Positions 1 through 12,156 of a stretch of 64,000 nucleotides of DNA are shown one piece after another. The notes below the pieces were generated by a model, which was given only the letters and a program-made list of their open reading frames with translations, searched no databases and was not told the DNA's origin. The DNA comes from Carnegiea gigantea (taxonomy: Eukaryota > Streptophyta > Magnoliopsida > Caryophyllales > Cactaceae), in assembly GCA_029747015.1 (NCBI GenBank), contig JAKOGI010000180.1, positions 824,001 through 888,000 of the forward strand, in the 5' to 3' direction. Numbering within the stretch: the first letter of the stretch is position 1; the number at the start of each line of letters is the position of its first letter. Position numbers and translations under genes: made by a program.

Positions 1-60
1 GGTACTAAAATTGAAAGTGATTGATGAGTGTGGGTTCTTCCCTCTTTCTTCTCTACATAG

Positions 61-2028
61 TTATGAAGGTACCGGTTGGTCGTTATTGCTGAAGCTGCTG
101 CAGCAACTGGAGGAGCAGAGTTACATGTCTAAGAATCTGGACACTTCCATTTCTGGTATGCGTTTTGTTCTATTGGCTAATGAGCTATCTAAAATATTGT
201 TGTCAGCTCTTTCTCAACAGTCACCCTTCCCTCGCCCAAAAAAAAAAGGTGAAAAAAAGGAAGAAATTTTTACACTTTACTATCCAGCGGTATTGCATTT
301 TAGTTAAAAAGTCCCTCATGTTTCGAAAATAATAAATTATTATCCTGATATGATAATTTTTTATCAGTTTAGTATCCTACTTTTCATATTTCCACTGTGG
401 TAAACTGTTAAAAGAATAGAACATCTTATTGCTCACAAAACCTGAGGAATTTTTTTTATTATTATGTTGCGACACAACAGGGTACTAATGTGTCAAAATT
501 TTTGTCAAAAACAAAAGCTGGTGCTGAGGCATACCATTTGCTTTGACCGTTTAACCTGTGGCTACAGCACTCCTTTTCCATGAACTATGGCTTATAATCT
601 TTTAATCATCAATCCAGTAGTGAATTAATTTATTTGTCTTCTTGAAAACAGGGCAGATTTTCAAGCAGATAGAATTGAGTGAATCAATCAGATATGCTTC
701 TGGTGGCCCTTTTGAATCTTGGCTTAATGAGTTATTATGTTTGGATGTTGCAAATTCCCATTCCCATTGTTAGCAGGTTAAAGAGCTTGTTCAGCACCAC
801 TTGGACATCATTCAATCTTTCATTGTTTTACTGAGTAATTATGTGTAATAATTGGCTGTCTGTCTTGATTCAATCAGGCTGCCTCCTCCAACTGAATGTG
901 ATCTTTATTATGTTAATCGTGACACACTTTTCTCATTTCATAAAGATAGCGAGCTGTTTTTGCAGGTAACTATTTTATCTTACATTTACTTTGTTGTGTA
1001 AATTACAACTTGTAGGATCCCTCATTGCATTATTGAATTGTTACTTAATACCGCAGCAGATGATGGCTCTCTATGTCGCATCTCACTACAAAAATTCCCC
1101 AAATGACCTGCAGTTAATGGCCGATGCTCCAGCTCACCAACTCTTTGTGCTGCTCGGCATGTTAAAGAGTATCATACTTTAGTAGACCTATTGAACTTTG
1201 GATGGATATGTCGTTACCCTTACTGAGCTTGACCATTTGACATTTATGCAGGTCCTGTTGATGAATCAAAGAATCATCTACCTGATATTTTGTGTGTAAT
1301 TCAGGTTTGATTTCATCTATCTCGTGTAGGAGTTTTTAATGTTCATCTTCTCTGTGTCAATTCTGTACCTCCTGTAGTGTCATAGTTGGAGCAATTTGTA
1401 AAGGAACATGTAATTCTTCTTTTTTAATGACAAAGATATTTGCCTTTCCCTCGCATTGTAAAATTAGCTGTTGAAAGAAGAAACAGATAATATTCTTTGG
1501 CAAAGTGTAAATGCTTGCTTTAGGTGGTCGCACTGTCATGGAGCCTTTGTGATTTCTGGAGAAGTTTTTTTAGTGCGGAATGTTAGAGATACATTGGCAA
1601 TTTTATCTAGTAGTTTCAGTTTGTTGCACTTTGTACCTCACTATCAGACCCAGGATCTACAATGTAGTCTTTTTTGTCACTTGCATGAGATTTGCTTATT
1701 GAAATCTAAAATGTCTGCAGATCTGTCTCAAAGGGCAGAACTCTCGTAAATCTGCAATCAGAAGTCTAAGTGATGGTCACCCACCTCATGGAGACCAAAT
1801 ACCTTGAAAATTTTGTGAACAGTTTCGGGATACTGTTTTCCCTAGTCTTTCTGGTGCCTGCATTGTGCGGATAGCCACTCATCCAAGTGCCATGTGGCTG
1901 ATTATCTTTTTGTTTTTGGTTTCTGAAGGTTCTATGGGTTTTATCTATTAGAACTGGTTACTCAATTGATGGTACTGTCTGTTTTTTGCAGCTTGGGTAC
2001 GGCTCAGTGGCAGTCGAATCGTGACAAG
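61..2028 (+). pseudogene. NAT10-like: NAT10/Kre33-like RNA cytidine acetyltransferase, middle exons (decayed copy)
   Basis: Seven exon-like blocks match the plant RNA cytidine acetyltransferase family, the enzyme that makes N4-acetylcytidine in 18S rRNA and tRNA in the nucleolus: 61-155, 652-776, 878-965, 1057-1156, 1252-1304, 1721-1897 and 1992-2028. Readable family signatures are YEGTGWSLLLKLLQQLEEQS (helicase part), QIELSESIRYASGGPFESWL, CDLYYVNRDTLFSFHKDSEL, SHYKNSPNDLQLMADAPAHQ, DESKNHLPDILCVIQ and KFCEQFRDTVFPSLSGACIV (acetyltransferase part). Damage is visible. One extra C near 757-766 shifts the frame. A TGA at 1805-1807 stands where the family has Trp (IPWKFCEQF). One base is missing in exon 1992-2028 before ACAAG. 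The donors after 1156 (GC) and about 1897 are not GT. The upstream half of the gene would lie left of the window. Family identity comes from remembered homologues and is strong; the pseudogene call rests on these lesions together. Confidence 0.85.
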
Positions 2029-3373
2029 GTATAAGCAACAAAAGAAACTTAACATAATGTAACTAATTTTATTGTGGAGACTATGACTATCCTTTAAATT
2101 TTACATAGAAAGATTAGAAATAGAGGTGTACCACTCACATTTCCCAATTAAAATTATGAACTATTCTTGCGAGTTCCCATGCTGAACTGTCAAACTGCAC
2201 GGTGAATGAGAGTCTGGTGCTTAAGCATTCCCTCAATTGTTATTCTTCTATTCTTAATACTTTCTCCGTGGTCAATGCATTGATGTTGGTTGATATAATT
2301 GGATCTAATGAACTGCTCTCCTGCTAAGAAATTGCTTTAGATTTGGCAGATGAAAGAGCTTAGCACATGGCATGCCAGTTTACTGGAGTTATGAAAGGTT
2401 GAAGGTTAGGAAGATGGTGAGGTTATTTGGGGTGTTATCCAGTATTTATTTATTTATTTATTCTTGGAAGAGGCATTCAAATAAATTCAATGGATAAGCA
2501 CATTTAAAAAACTGTAAAAAAAAGGGGGGACTGCTGCTTACCAGCAGATTCTTCTGAAACTAAAACTATATATGGTAGCGCTTCAAGTGATGGGTCGGTT
2601 TGGACAAAATTGTATTGCTAGCACTTACTTGCTGCTTGAGAATATTTGATCAAGAATACCAGAATGTTCATAAGTTCATTACATGGGGTAGTAAACATCA
2701 GATGAGCAAACTGCCGTGAGCCATGACACTTGGGATATGACAGAAAGTTAAAAGAATGTTTTGGTCATTTAAAGTGTATCAATCCCTCTCCTTTCTAGGG
2801 AGATGTGAGGCTGGGTAATGCAGATGGAAGAAAAGGCCTAACAGAACAAACCTTAGTGCTAGTGGCTAGTGCTTTCTTATGTGGGATTTTGTGTTGTATG
2901 TTGCTAAGGAACGGGATGCCAAGTATGATACAAGCAGTTAGAAATGCTATATTCTTTTGGCAACATTTTGCACTATCCTTCACTCAAGCCTCAATACCAT
3001 ACCATTATGATGAATCCCCCCTCCCCACCTCCCCCCCCCCCCCCCCCCAAAAAAAAAAAAGGAAGGAAAACACATAATAGAGTTTGACATTTAGGGGTTT
3101 TAGATATACCCTTTTCAGCTTAACGTGGTGGTATGGGACCTTGAGTGATGGTCATTTCTGAAGAGATCCATGATATTAAGATATTATATTTTTGGCACCC
3201 CTGCCAGTTTTTTTCTTCAATGAACCCTCCGTGCTTTCATGTTTGAATGTGCTTGGATATTATTCTATGATGCTTTATGGTTGTATCGTCATCTTTGTTA
3301 CATGGACTCGGGCATGGAGTGTTGGACACGGGTACGGATCCAGGTTTCTGACTTGTCAAAGCTACAACTTTAG
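2029..3373. other. Start of the giant NAT10-like intron; no gene seen
   Basis: The sequence between the last small exon and the viral palindrome has no coding support on either strand. It holds a short ATTT tandem near 2440-2460 and a C18-A12 homopolymer junction at 3031-3060. The stretch 3320-3345 (GGACACGGGTACGG) resembles a motif common in plant repeats. Confidence 0.6.
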
Positions 3374-3381
3374 GATATGGG
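3374..3381. repeat. Left 8-bp target-site duplication of the viral palindrome
   Basis: GATATGGG directly precedes the terminal inverted repeat TAGGGGTGAGCAAAC and recurs exactly after the right terminus at 34543-34550. Eight-base duplications are the hallmark of hAT transposases. Confidence 0.85.
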
Positions 3382-3384
3382 TAG

Positions 3385-3860
3385 GGGTGAGCAAACGGTT
3401 AACCGCTTACGTGAAATTTTTGGTTTTATGTGATCTAATTATTAAGTTGTCCCGTAAAGTTGTGATTGTTTTGCAAGTTCCTTTATGGTGTTGGTTCTAA
3501 TTATTATTCTTCAGCCGTATGATATGTTAGGTGAGATTCTTTGCTGTTCATATTAGGCTGAATCCATAAAGTATATTCAAAAGTTACTTCTAACAGAGCA
3601 ATATTATCTTTTAATAAATTTATAGTTGTAGGATGGATTCGTTCGGGTATAGTTGATAAATGGTTTGATCTGTTCTTATAGTGATTTAATAAGTTTTGTC
3701 TAATACTTTTGGGAGTTAAATCAAAAGATCTTAAATAGTCCCATGCTCCTTCTTGCGTATAGTGTTTTAATTCTGGTAAATTAAAATTTTGTCATGCTAA
3801 ATAGTTACCATCTCTGTCTAATTTTGAGTTAAATTGTAATTTGTTTTTAAACAAATCCAT
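3385..3860 (-). pseudogene. Start of the first caulimovirid ORF after the primer site (truncated)
   Basis: An ATG on the minus strand at 3858-3860 lies about 40 bases downstream of the tRNA primer site in the viral sense direction and opens a reading frame that can be followed almost to the element end. It holds one in-frame stop within the first 30 codons (CGA in the other arm, TGA here) and more stops near 3500. The same frame opens in the right arm at 28213 and resumes at 34082 beyond the LINE. I recognise no domain. By position it would be the first ORF of the viral genome, cut off by the hAT-like terminus. Confidence 0.5.
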
Positions 3861-3900
3861 TATAGTTGTGATTAAGTGCAAAATTAGTTTTAAATGTAGG

Positions 3901-3912
3901 GCTCTGATACCA
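3901..3912 (-). other. Viral minus-strand primer binding site (tRNA-iMet), left arm
   Basis: On the minus strand this reads TGGTATCAGAGC, the perfect complement of the 3' end of plant initiator tRNA-Met, as used by Caulimoviridae for the start of reverse transcription. It sits about 0.5 kb downstream of the 35S-like promoter in viral sense. Confidence 0.85.
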
Positions 3913-4415
3913 TTAATAGTGAAACGAGTGGTTTTTTAGTGAAAAAAGTGGTAAAACTATTTTTTGAAATGTTAAAGTGATTCACATTATTTAATTTGAT
4001 AGGGGTCTGTCAAACTTTTAACAGTGGTACTCGGATACTAAATTGTCAAATAAAATTTCAAACTAACTATCATGGAATTCTATTAAAACAAAATTGAATA
4101 AAAGAAATTATACCTTCAAGAGTTGGATCTGTCTTACTCCTTCGAGCTTGTCTTACTCCACCTGATGCGAGACTTACCTACTCGTTCAGATGTTCTCCTT
4201 TCTCTTGATAATACTTTTTCTTTGATCAAAGTTGTAGTAACAGAATTGTAGATACTAAATTTTTTGAGAAAAGATTTTCCTTTTATTTCATTGATTATCG
4301 TTCTCCTTTCCCAAAAGGAGGAAATTAGAACATTTTGAGGGATTTCTTACAGAGAGATTTGAGGGAGTGTTTTTCTTTTTTATAAATACCGATGCCTTCT
4401 TCTGAAATTGGCTAC

Positions 4416-4462
4416 CTTATTTATAGGGAAAGGGGGTGCGCTATGACATAAGCGCTTATATC
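4416..4462 (-). promoter_or_regulatory. 35S-like pararetroviral promoter, left arm
   Basis: Reading leftward there is an as-1-like palindromic element at about 4443-4462 (ATATAAGCGCTTATGTC core), then about 20 bases on a TATA box CTATAAATA near 4416-4424. The order and spacing resemble the CaMV 35S core. It would drive transcription out through the left end of the element into the surrounding intron. Confidence 0.7.
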
Positions 4463-4637
4463 ATGGGAATCTGAAAAGATAAGATTTTCATTGAAAAGAT
4501 AAGATTTACAGATAAGATGTCCCTATTCTTGATAGAGTTGTTTGATGTCCCTTGTCGTATAGTGTCGGCAGAGATAAAAGTTGATAAAGTTGTACTCCCT
4601 TATGTCTCATATAGTGACAGAGTTAAGCAAGCTGAAT

Positions 4638-5716
4638 CTACTTTTCTTCTTTTTCTTTTTCGGCCTTGTAGAGGTCAGTAAACTTGGCGCGTACAGCTGT
4701 ACTGTCTAGAAACTTCTCGGGCTCAAGTGAATAGCTAAAGTCGAAAAGTTGTTCATCAACGGAGATGTTTTCTGCTCCATTAGTAGTAATGAGGATGAGA
4801 TTATCGCTATAATAAAGAGTTCTTGCTCCCTTGGTCATTAGCCTATCGCTTTGGCATTTGATAGCTAAAGCACCAGTAGACCGTTTATAGTGGATCCATG
4901 AGATGTCAAAAATGAAAAGTTTGTAGTGTTTATTTTTATCAGCTGCGATGGGCTATTTGAGATTGACATGAGTAATTTTGACCATATGGATGGAGGGATA
5001 AATAGTTTCTTCATCTTTTTCTGGGGAGATAGAAAAGAAGCGAAGGCAGACATATCTTTTGTTGATTTTTTTAATAGCATGCTTAAAGTTAACTGGGAAA
5101 TTTTAGAGCTCGATGAGGCTGAGGCTTGGGTAAAGATAATTTAAATAACCATAGGTAAAGAGTTCAAAGACAATATCAGGATTTACTTTGTTAAAAGCAA
5201 GTATTCTGGGAAAAAGAGAATCTCTTGAGTTATAGTAGAGTTTAGATAAACTAGAAATCCTCTGGTAAGCAAGCACTGTTGCTTCATAATATTTTTTATA
5301 AAAAGAGTTTGATAGATCAATAGTTCGGATGACAGTATTTTGAATAACTGGTCTGAAAGCTAATAGTTTAGCTTTTAATTGTTGCTTCTCTTTCTATTCT
5401 TCAGAGAGGGGTGCGAAGCGTTTTCCTGATTTGGTCGAAAGGAGAGTTCTGAGAGTTCAGATTGGACTTTTTACAAATCCATCTTAGAAGAGTTTAATTT
5501 GAGCTGTTCATTAGTTTGATGAAAATATTTTGTTAGTTCTCGAGTTTTTCCAAGATTGGCTTTGAGATCAACGACAATTTCCTCAATTAGTTCAATTTTC
5601 TCATTCACAGCTTCACAGTATTTATTAACAGTAATCAAAATGTCTTCAAACTTTTGAATCAGCTGTTCACTGTCGATTTGTGCCATAGGTGCTTTGCCTT
5701 TATCCTCTGAACTCAT
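4638..5716 (-). pseudogene. Caulimovirid transactivator-position ORF (TAV-like), left copy
   Basis: An ATG at 5714-5716 opens a frame that overlaps the end of the RNase H ORF by 17 bases. The first 81 residues are acidic and coiled-coil-like, rich in Glu, Lys and Leu heptads, up to a stop at 5471. Reading then continues in other frames (pieces about 4865-5400 and 4638-4838) to a Glu/Lys-rich tail. The position between the RT ORF and the promoter is that of the translation transactivator/viroplasmin gene in several caulimovirid genera. No diagnostic motif was recognised, so the function is positional inference. The same region in the right arm is 26394-27451. Confidence 0.55.
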
Positions 5717-7588
5717 GTTTTCGAGTTAGATAATCTGCAATAAAGTTGTTTTTTCCTGTAACATGCTCATATATTGCATTAAACTGAGATAAAAATAATT
5801 GTCATCGATACAATTTTCGCATGTGAGATCCATTATCTAAGGTTTGTTTTACAAAAGTAGTTGCTACTTGGTTATCTGTTAAAACTTTAAATGGTTTAGA
5901 TAGTAAAAGAGTCTCCATTTCGTAATTCTTCTAATAATTGCTAAGAGTTCCTTTTCTATAGTATTATAATTTTCTTCACGTTCGGAAAAAGTTCCTCTAT
6001 GATAACCATAAATTTTATTTAAATCTGTCTTTAAAACTGCTGCCCATATTTTATCAGAAGCATCTTTCGTAAAATTAAATTGTCATCAGGTTCAGGAAGC
6101 CTAAGGCTAGAGAGTTGTGAACATTTTTCTTTTAATTTTTTAACAATGTCCATATGTTTATCTGTTCAACCAAGAGTGTTGTTATTTTTTTGAGTAAACT
6201 TTGTAAATCTTTTTTCTTTTTTGCTAAATCTCGTATGTAAGAACTAGCATAGTTTAATATTCCTAAGAAACCTTGAATTTGTTTCTTTGTTCGCAGTTGG
6301 TCGGGATATTCTGTGATTTTTCGAGGGATATGTGGTTGTAAACTAATTCCATTTATACCAACTTCAAAGCCTAAAAATTCATTTTTTTCTTTTTCAATAA
6401 CGGCTTTCTTTTCACTAAGGGAAGTTCCTGCCAATTCCTTCTTTGATGATTGTCTCTAGAAATGTGTTGAGATGTTTTTCAAGAATATCTTAACTTATTA
6501 AGATATCATCTACATAGATAACAAGAAAGTTGTGAAGGTGTTTAAATGCATTGTCCATTCTTCTTTAAAAGATTCTTGGTGTGTTTTTTAGTCCAAAAGG
6601 CATAACAATCCATTCATAAAAACCTTGAGGAGTACTAAAACCTACGTATTTAATACTTGTTTCTTCCATTTTAATTTGCCAAAAGCCAGATTTGCAATCA
6701 AATTTTGAGAAGAACTTTTCGTTTTTTACAAGGTTAATTAATACTTCTTTGGTAGGTAGGAAATACTTATCTGTTTTTGTAAACTGATTTAGTTTGTTAT
6801 AATTTATAACCATTCTAGTCTTTCCTCTTCGTCGTTCTGCTTCATCAAATACCATAAAGGCTGGAGAAGAGTATGCTCCAATAGATGGCCTGATTAGTCC
6901 ATTTTTTAGTAATTCTTTTATTTGTATAGAAAATTCCTTGATGTCTTCTTCAGAGTACAAAATTGGTTTTTCTTTGATATATATTTCTTGTGTTAGTTCT
7001 ATTCTAGCTCTAGGATGTTCTGGTTTCCAGAATTGCAATGGATTTTCAGAACATATTCTTTTTAGTTTTGCTAATAGATCATCTTTCTTTATTATACTAA
7101 CCGTAAAGGTAGGTTTTTGGGCTTGTATTTGAAGTGTGATTTGTTCATAGCCATGTCTTCTATGCTTCGTGCGTATTCTGTATGGCTGTTTTAAAGTTGG
7201 AAATTTTTAAGGTGTGACCACATTTTGTAGTAAGATAAACGGTATACGGAGTTTGTGTAAATTTGGCAAATTGTTTAAGGAATTCATTTCCTAATAAGAT
7301 ATCAAAACCAGAGTTATATTGTAGAATAGTGGGTATAGTTAGAGTTTTGTTGCCTAATATGATGGAAACATTATTCTGAACCAAATCTAAATAGGTAGGA
7401 ATGGGATGAACACCTTTGATTCTAATTTTTCGATCAGATGGGAGTTTGGCCCATTTGGGAAGTAAAAAGTCCTGAAAGAAGGTAACTTCAGAACCTACGT
7501 CGATCAAAGCCGTCGTAGAGATGTCTAGCTCTTTGACAGTTACATCTATATAGGTAAGAATAGGTATTTCCAGTTGCTTCATAATCAT
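5700..7588 (-). pseudogene. Caulimovirid polymerase ORF: protease-like, reverse transcriptase, RNase H
   Basis: The start ATG at 7586-7588 overlaps the stop of the upstream ORF as ATGA. The first about 140 residues form a retroviral-type aspartic protease-like domain with D-V-G at 7493-7501 where D-T/S-G is expected, and a distal LLGNEFL-type strand. After a frameshift near 7155 the reverse transcriptase follows, with FDCKSGFWQI and GFYEWIVMPFGLKN signatures and the catalytic YVDD at 6505-6516. RNase H follows (about 5740-6110) with a TDNQ motif. The ORF ends with TAA at 5700-5702. Several frameshifts and stops make it non-coding today. Motif order and the GFWQI/PFGL signatures place it in Caulimoviridae rather than Ty3 elements. 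Confidence 0.85.
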
Positions 7589-8669
7589 TTAAGAATAATG
7601 GCAATGTGGTGATTGATGAGAGTTATGTGGGAAGGACCAATTTCATAGTTAGTATATTGGTCAAGGAAGTTCATACCTAAGAGTATATGGTAAAATTCAT
7701 TTTTTATAGAATGATCAATATAGCAATTAAATTCTAATAGAGTAGAATTAGGAGTTTTCAGCATTATCCTGGACATTTGATTTAGAGTTGCTCGTTGACC
7801 ATCATAGGTAACAAAGTTATATTCTAATGCTGATGAGACTGCTATGGGTAAATGTATACAATGGCTTTGTGATGCGCTTGTATCTATAAGGATTTTATTA
7901 GAGATCCATGTTTGTCCGTTAAAATAGTCTAATTTTACTTTGTAGGTCCTACTATGATTAGATGTTATTAATGGAGGTTTAAACCTGGGTATAGCTGTTG
8001 TACTATAGTTTCATGTCAAAACGGGTTGATTAGCTACTCGTATTCCTTTTTCTGTATAAGAAAGTCTAGGTGCTTGATAGCTAGTTGATACTTCATCTTC
8101 TTCAACTAATTGGAAGTCTGTTAATGCAGGTATTTTGGCTTCCTGCATAGGAGGAGAGATAATTGTACTGATGGATGAAAAGATTAGATCTATAGTTATT
8201 TTACCTGTTTGTTTTATATCTTTTATTGGAAAGTTGGTATTGGAAAAAAATGTATAAGCCTCTGTAATAAAAGGATAATGCATCATTTCTTGGTTGTAAT
8301 CTAATATCGGTTAAGAGTTTAAATTGCAAATTTAAAGTGTCTTCTATATTTTTACTTTGCAAAGTTACCAAGTAATTCAGATAGCAGTCAAAAATTAATT
8401 TTTTGTAAATTAGATTACCTTGTAATGTTTCTAGATGGCTGTTCTGGATGTTTCGAAATGTTTGATCATGTAATGATAAAATGATAGGTGAATTGATTCC
8501 TTCTTTAAAGCAAGCATTGACTGCAATTTGTATTCCTTGTAAATGTACATACCTAATTAGTTTTCTATCATTAGTGGGAATTTCTGCTAAGAATTTATCA
8601 ATTATTTCTTGAGTCATTAATCTTAATCGGATGTTTCCCTGTAAATGTTGAATTTTGACTGGTTGTTCT
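7585..8669 (-). pseudogene. Caulimovirid movement protein fused to a protease-like domain (3' part)
   Basis: This continues the ORF that starts at 12156, beyond the inserted solo LTR. Residues encoded at about 8290-8650 match the 30K movement-protein core by eye: a YVHLQGIQI-like strand, EGINSP, then hydrophobic strands. In the same frame after one TGA (8011-8013) comes a second domain with the ILIDTSASQ pattern (D-T-S at 7876-7884) and a distal ILLGMNFLDQY strand, the layout of a retropepsin fold. The ORF ends TGA at 7585-7587, overlapping the next ATG by the ATGA quartet. 30K proteins move virions or nucleic acid through plasmodesmata. A protease-like tail on one is not something I know as standard. 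Confidence 0.65.
8665..8669. repeat. Left TSD of the solo LTR
   Basis: GTTCT here and GTCCT at 11949-11953 flank the TGTAAC...TGTTACA unit; one base has since changed. Confidence 0.6.
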
Positions 8670-11600
8670 TGTAACGCCCCCAACCCTATGGCTAGGAGTG
8701 TTAGCGTTTTCCTTTAAATCCTAGAATGAAACGGACAGAATTTCCCCTAAAAATTGACCATTTCCCAGGTTTAAAGTCTTACAATGAATTCTCTGCACTT
8801 AAAAACCATAACACTAAAGGCTAACTAACTCAACGGCTCCCCGCCGGAGTTCACAGCTCTACGGGCCACCTGCCCGGAGCATCACAACCAGCGCAGTTCA
8901 ATGCTTAAACAAATGAACAATGAAAAGTACAGCCCTAGATAGTTTAGATGGTGGCTCACATGGCCATACAAAGCGACTCTGAATGATATGCAAAACATGC
9001 ACACAAAACTTGAATTACACAAGAATGAATTGTTACACCATGATACAGCTTCATAGCTCACATACAAGCTCATAGCTTTACTCTTAGGACACCAGGGACT
9101 CCATCTCTGCTTACGTGGATCGACTTTTACCTGTTGTTTCGGAAACCTGGGAAGGGAATAATAATAAATGGGAATGAGCAATTATCGCTCAGTGGTTAAC
9201 CCCTTTTCCTAAGACAATACTTTAAATGCAATAATAACTTACAACTACTATTCGTAATTCCCTCCCTTTGAAGAACTTACCGATCGTACAGTGTTCCAAT
9301 CACGATGCAAGAGAAATGGCCTTTGCACCACCCGCTTAAACTTGAAAGTAGCTATACTTAATAAACTTACCATGAGACATAAACTTACCATGAGACATTC
9401 ATATAACGCATAAACGCAATGAAAATAGAGGGGTTTAACCCGTAAATACCACTTACTGGGATATCTATTACGAAAATCACTAAAATTTTACATACATTGT
9501 TTCGTACATTACTAAGGCTTATTTCCGTACATATGATTGATGTCGTATATAATCATTAAACTTCATTAAAGATGATGTCAAGCAATAAGCTATATGAGTT
9601 TAGTAATGATATTAAAACCATCGTCATGCTCAATGTGATGAAATCACCACACCCATGATACCACTACCACATACAGCGACAAGTCATAAATAGGAGCAAA
9701 TTCCTTGTTACAACATGGAACAATAACCATATGGCGAAACAGATATTATGTCATGTGATTAGCAAGATCTCTACAGGCTTGTTGGCGAAACTGTAGGATA
9801 TATAAATTTTAAATTCTCTACCATCTGGTAGAACTATAGAACTGTAACACCATTGATGAACTATGAAATATCTGATAGGACTATACATATGAAACATTGA
9901 ACTTTGAATCATCCGTGCACTGGCAGAACTATGAACTCTGAACTTTGGAACTTCTACCTATTGCCAGAGCTATGAGCATTAAACTTTGGATCTTCTGCCT
10001 GTTAGCAAAACTATGAACTTTGAACATTTGAATCTTCTGCCTATTGGCAGAGTTATGAATATTAAACTTTGGATTTTCTACCTGTTGGCAGAACTATGAA
10101 CTTTGAACATTTGAATCTTCTGCCTCTTGGCAGAACTATGAAACACTGAACTCTGAAGTCTCTGCCCACTGTCAGAGCAACAAACACTGAACTTTGAAAC
10201 ATTGAAATTGAAGTGCCATGTAGACTTTAAAAGAAAATACTGGGTTGATTACGCTAAGAATCCAATTGATGCAATGTACCCTATGCTCATTACTCAATCT
10301 CATCGATCCGATGTTTTAGGGTTATTTCATTTCCGATGACTTGTCAATAAAAATATGCGACCGATAAAACATTTAGGAATGCTTATAAGTCAGGTAAATA
10401 AGCATTCATAACTATATCATGTCTATGCAAGCATTATAAACGATGAATACCTGTAATCAATGAACTATATATAATCGATAAACTAGTCGATAACTTTATA
10501 TAACCGACAAACTATATATAACAAAGAAACTACGTATAAATCAATAAACTTTAGGAAGTCATTAAACCACATATAAGTCGATAAGCTTTATATACTCAAT
10601 AAACTTTCTATATTCGATAACGATATATAGTCATTAAACTTGCTATGATTGATAATTTTTATATAATCGATAAGCTGTATATATAATTGCTAAACTTCAT
10701 ATGATCGATAGACTATATCTAATCACTAAACTTCATATAAATCAACAAATCACTAAACTTTATATAATCAATGAATCACTAAACTTCATAAATCGATGAA
10801 TTGATAAATTTTCTGTGCATCGATGAATCGCTAAACTTCATAAATCGATGAATCGATAAACTTCCTATGCATCGATGAATCGCTAAATTTCATATAAATC
10901 GATAAATCATTATAAAATCGAATAACTCTCATATAACCGATTATAATTCGATTAACTATATATATAATCAAATGCATTTCACATAATCGATAAACTATAT
11001 ATAATCGATAAACTTGTTCTATACAGTCAATATCTATATACTAAGCATCGTTCAGTTTACGCTATAATTTCCTCACGTCATAAATAATCAGTTCTAATTC
11101 AATCTGAACGAACTATAATGGATAAACTTTCATCAAAATTAACAATAAATAAGAGGAAGAGGAAGCCCACCTCGAATCCAAGCTAAAGGACCCGTTTTAG
11201 GGTTTGATTCGGGTTGGCTCGGTGTAGGTTTGGTTCCCCTTTGCTGCCCTGCTACTGCTTCCTCTTTCTCTGCTCCTCTTGCCATCTCTGCTCGCCGCTA
11301 GCAACCCCAGGAGGAGCCGTCGAGGAGAGGCACGCGACCTTCTCCCACCGGTCATGCTCTCCTTCTTTTGCTGACCCTGCCTCTCTCTCTGGCCCCGCTT
11401 GGGCGTCGACTGGGGTGGGGACGGCCAGGCGCGCGTCGGCCGGTCGTCGGCGACGCCATCGGTGCCTCCCTCCCCCTCTCTTGGCGTGTGTATGCGTGGC
11501 ACAGGGCAGGGGGTCGAGAACCCCCCTCTCACGATCCTTCTCTGCCCGAAGAGAAGGGGCTTCGGCCCCTTTAAATTTTTTTTTTCTTTTGTTTTGTCCA

Positions 11601-11948
11601 CTGATAATAATACCAACCCACTGTACCATAAATCCAATTTTCCGACCTCCAAATCTTAAACCGTAACCATTATTATAATCATCGGTCGATTAGTCACCTT
11701 TCGATTATATTAAGGTTCGATTCAATAAATTGCAGGATGATTCCCAAAGTTCGACATTCTAGTCGTATTTGGGAATCTGCTCAATGTAGTGCCCGATAAT
11801 AATCCTTAATACTAATAAAACTAATAATAATGAGAATACTAATATTCTTTTCAGTAAAATCAGCACTCAGGCAGGCTTCGTCGATATTAGTTCAATTTAT
11901 AATGATATGAATCGGCTTATCGAAGGGGATAAAATTCCGGGTGTTACA
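8670..11948 (-). mobile_element. Solo LTR of the 3.2-kb-LTR family
   Basis: On the minus strand it begins TGTAACACCCGG and ends GGGGGCGTTACA, the same termini as the two LTRs of the complete element at 12429-22426. It carries the same internal landmarks in opposite orientation: a GC-rich block (about 11230-11570), ATCGAT/TATATGAAG tandem repeats (about 10700-10930) and the TGCC..GGCAG hairpin repeats (about 9930-10180). No internal region or second LTR adjoins it, and near-identical 5-base flanks (GTTCT/GTCCT) support unequal LTR recombination. It interrupts the viral movement-protein ORF. Confidence 0.85.
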
Positions 11949-12156
11949 GTCCTGTAGTGTAAAGCTTAAAATTTCTTATTAATTTTCGTGTTAGAAAATA
12001 TCTAGTTTTTTCATAAAATTTCGAGGGTCTTTTATAGATAAATCAGTTGCTATAATTTTTTCATAAAGTTTCTGGCTGAAAGTAATTATTCCGGCATAGT
12101 TTTCATTACTTTCTTGTTCTTGTTGCTCCATGATTTCAGTTTCGTCAATATTCATC
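11949..12156 (-). pseudogene. Caulimovirid movement-protein ORF, N-terminal part
   Basis: The ATG at 12154-12156 lies inside the end of the coat ORF, whose TGA is at 12146-12148, so the two overlap by 11 bases in different frames. The N-terminal stretch is Glu/Gln-rich, then runs into a frame with later stops before the solo LTR at 11948. Translation of the same ORF resumes at 8669. Confidence 0.6.

Larger units (their letters stand above)
3382..7154 (-). repeat. Left arm of the viral inverted repeat
   Basis: This arm is the reverse complement of 24952-28248 joined to 34082-34542. In the stretch around 4640-4930 the two arms agree at roughly 96 % of positions by eye. From the element end inward it contains the start of a post-primer ORF, the tRNA-iMet primer site, the promoter, the transactivator-like region, RNase H and reverse transcriptase. 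Some lesions are arm-specific: the RT active site is YVDD here but YVED in the right arm, and the post-primer ORF has Trp-to-stop changes only in the right arm. The duplication therefore predates part of the decay. Confidence 0.85.

Noticed and set aside
3306..3345. GGACACGGGTACGG motif left of the palindrome with a similar GACATGGGTACGG near 34818
   Set aside because: Could be an older repeat split by the insertion, but too short to call an element.
11197..11666. Long overlapping ORFs on both strands in GC-rich DNA (also 12704-13147 and 19433-19895)
   Set aside because: They recur in all three LTR copies, are Arg/Pro/Gly-rich in every frame and are broken differently in each copy; they reflect a GC-rich LTR block, not genes.
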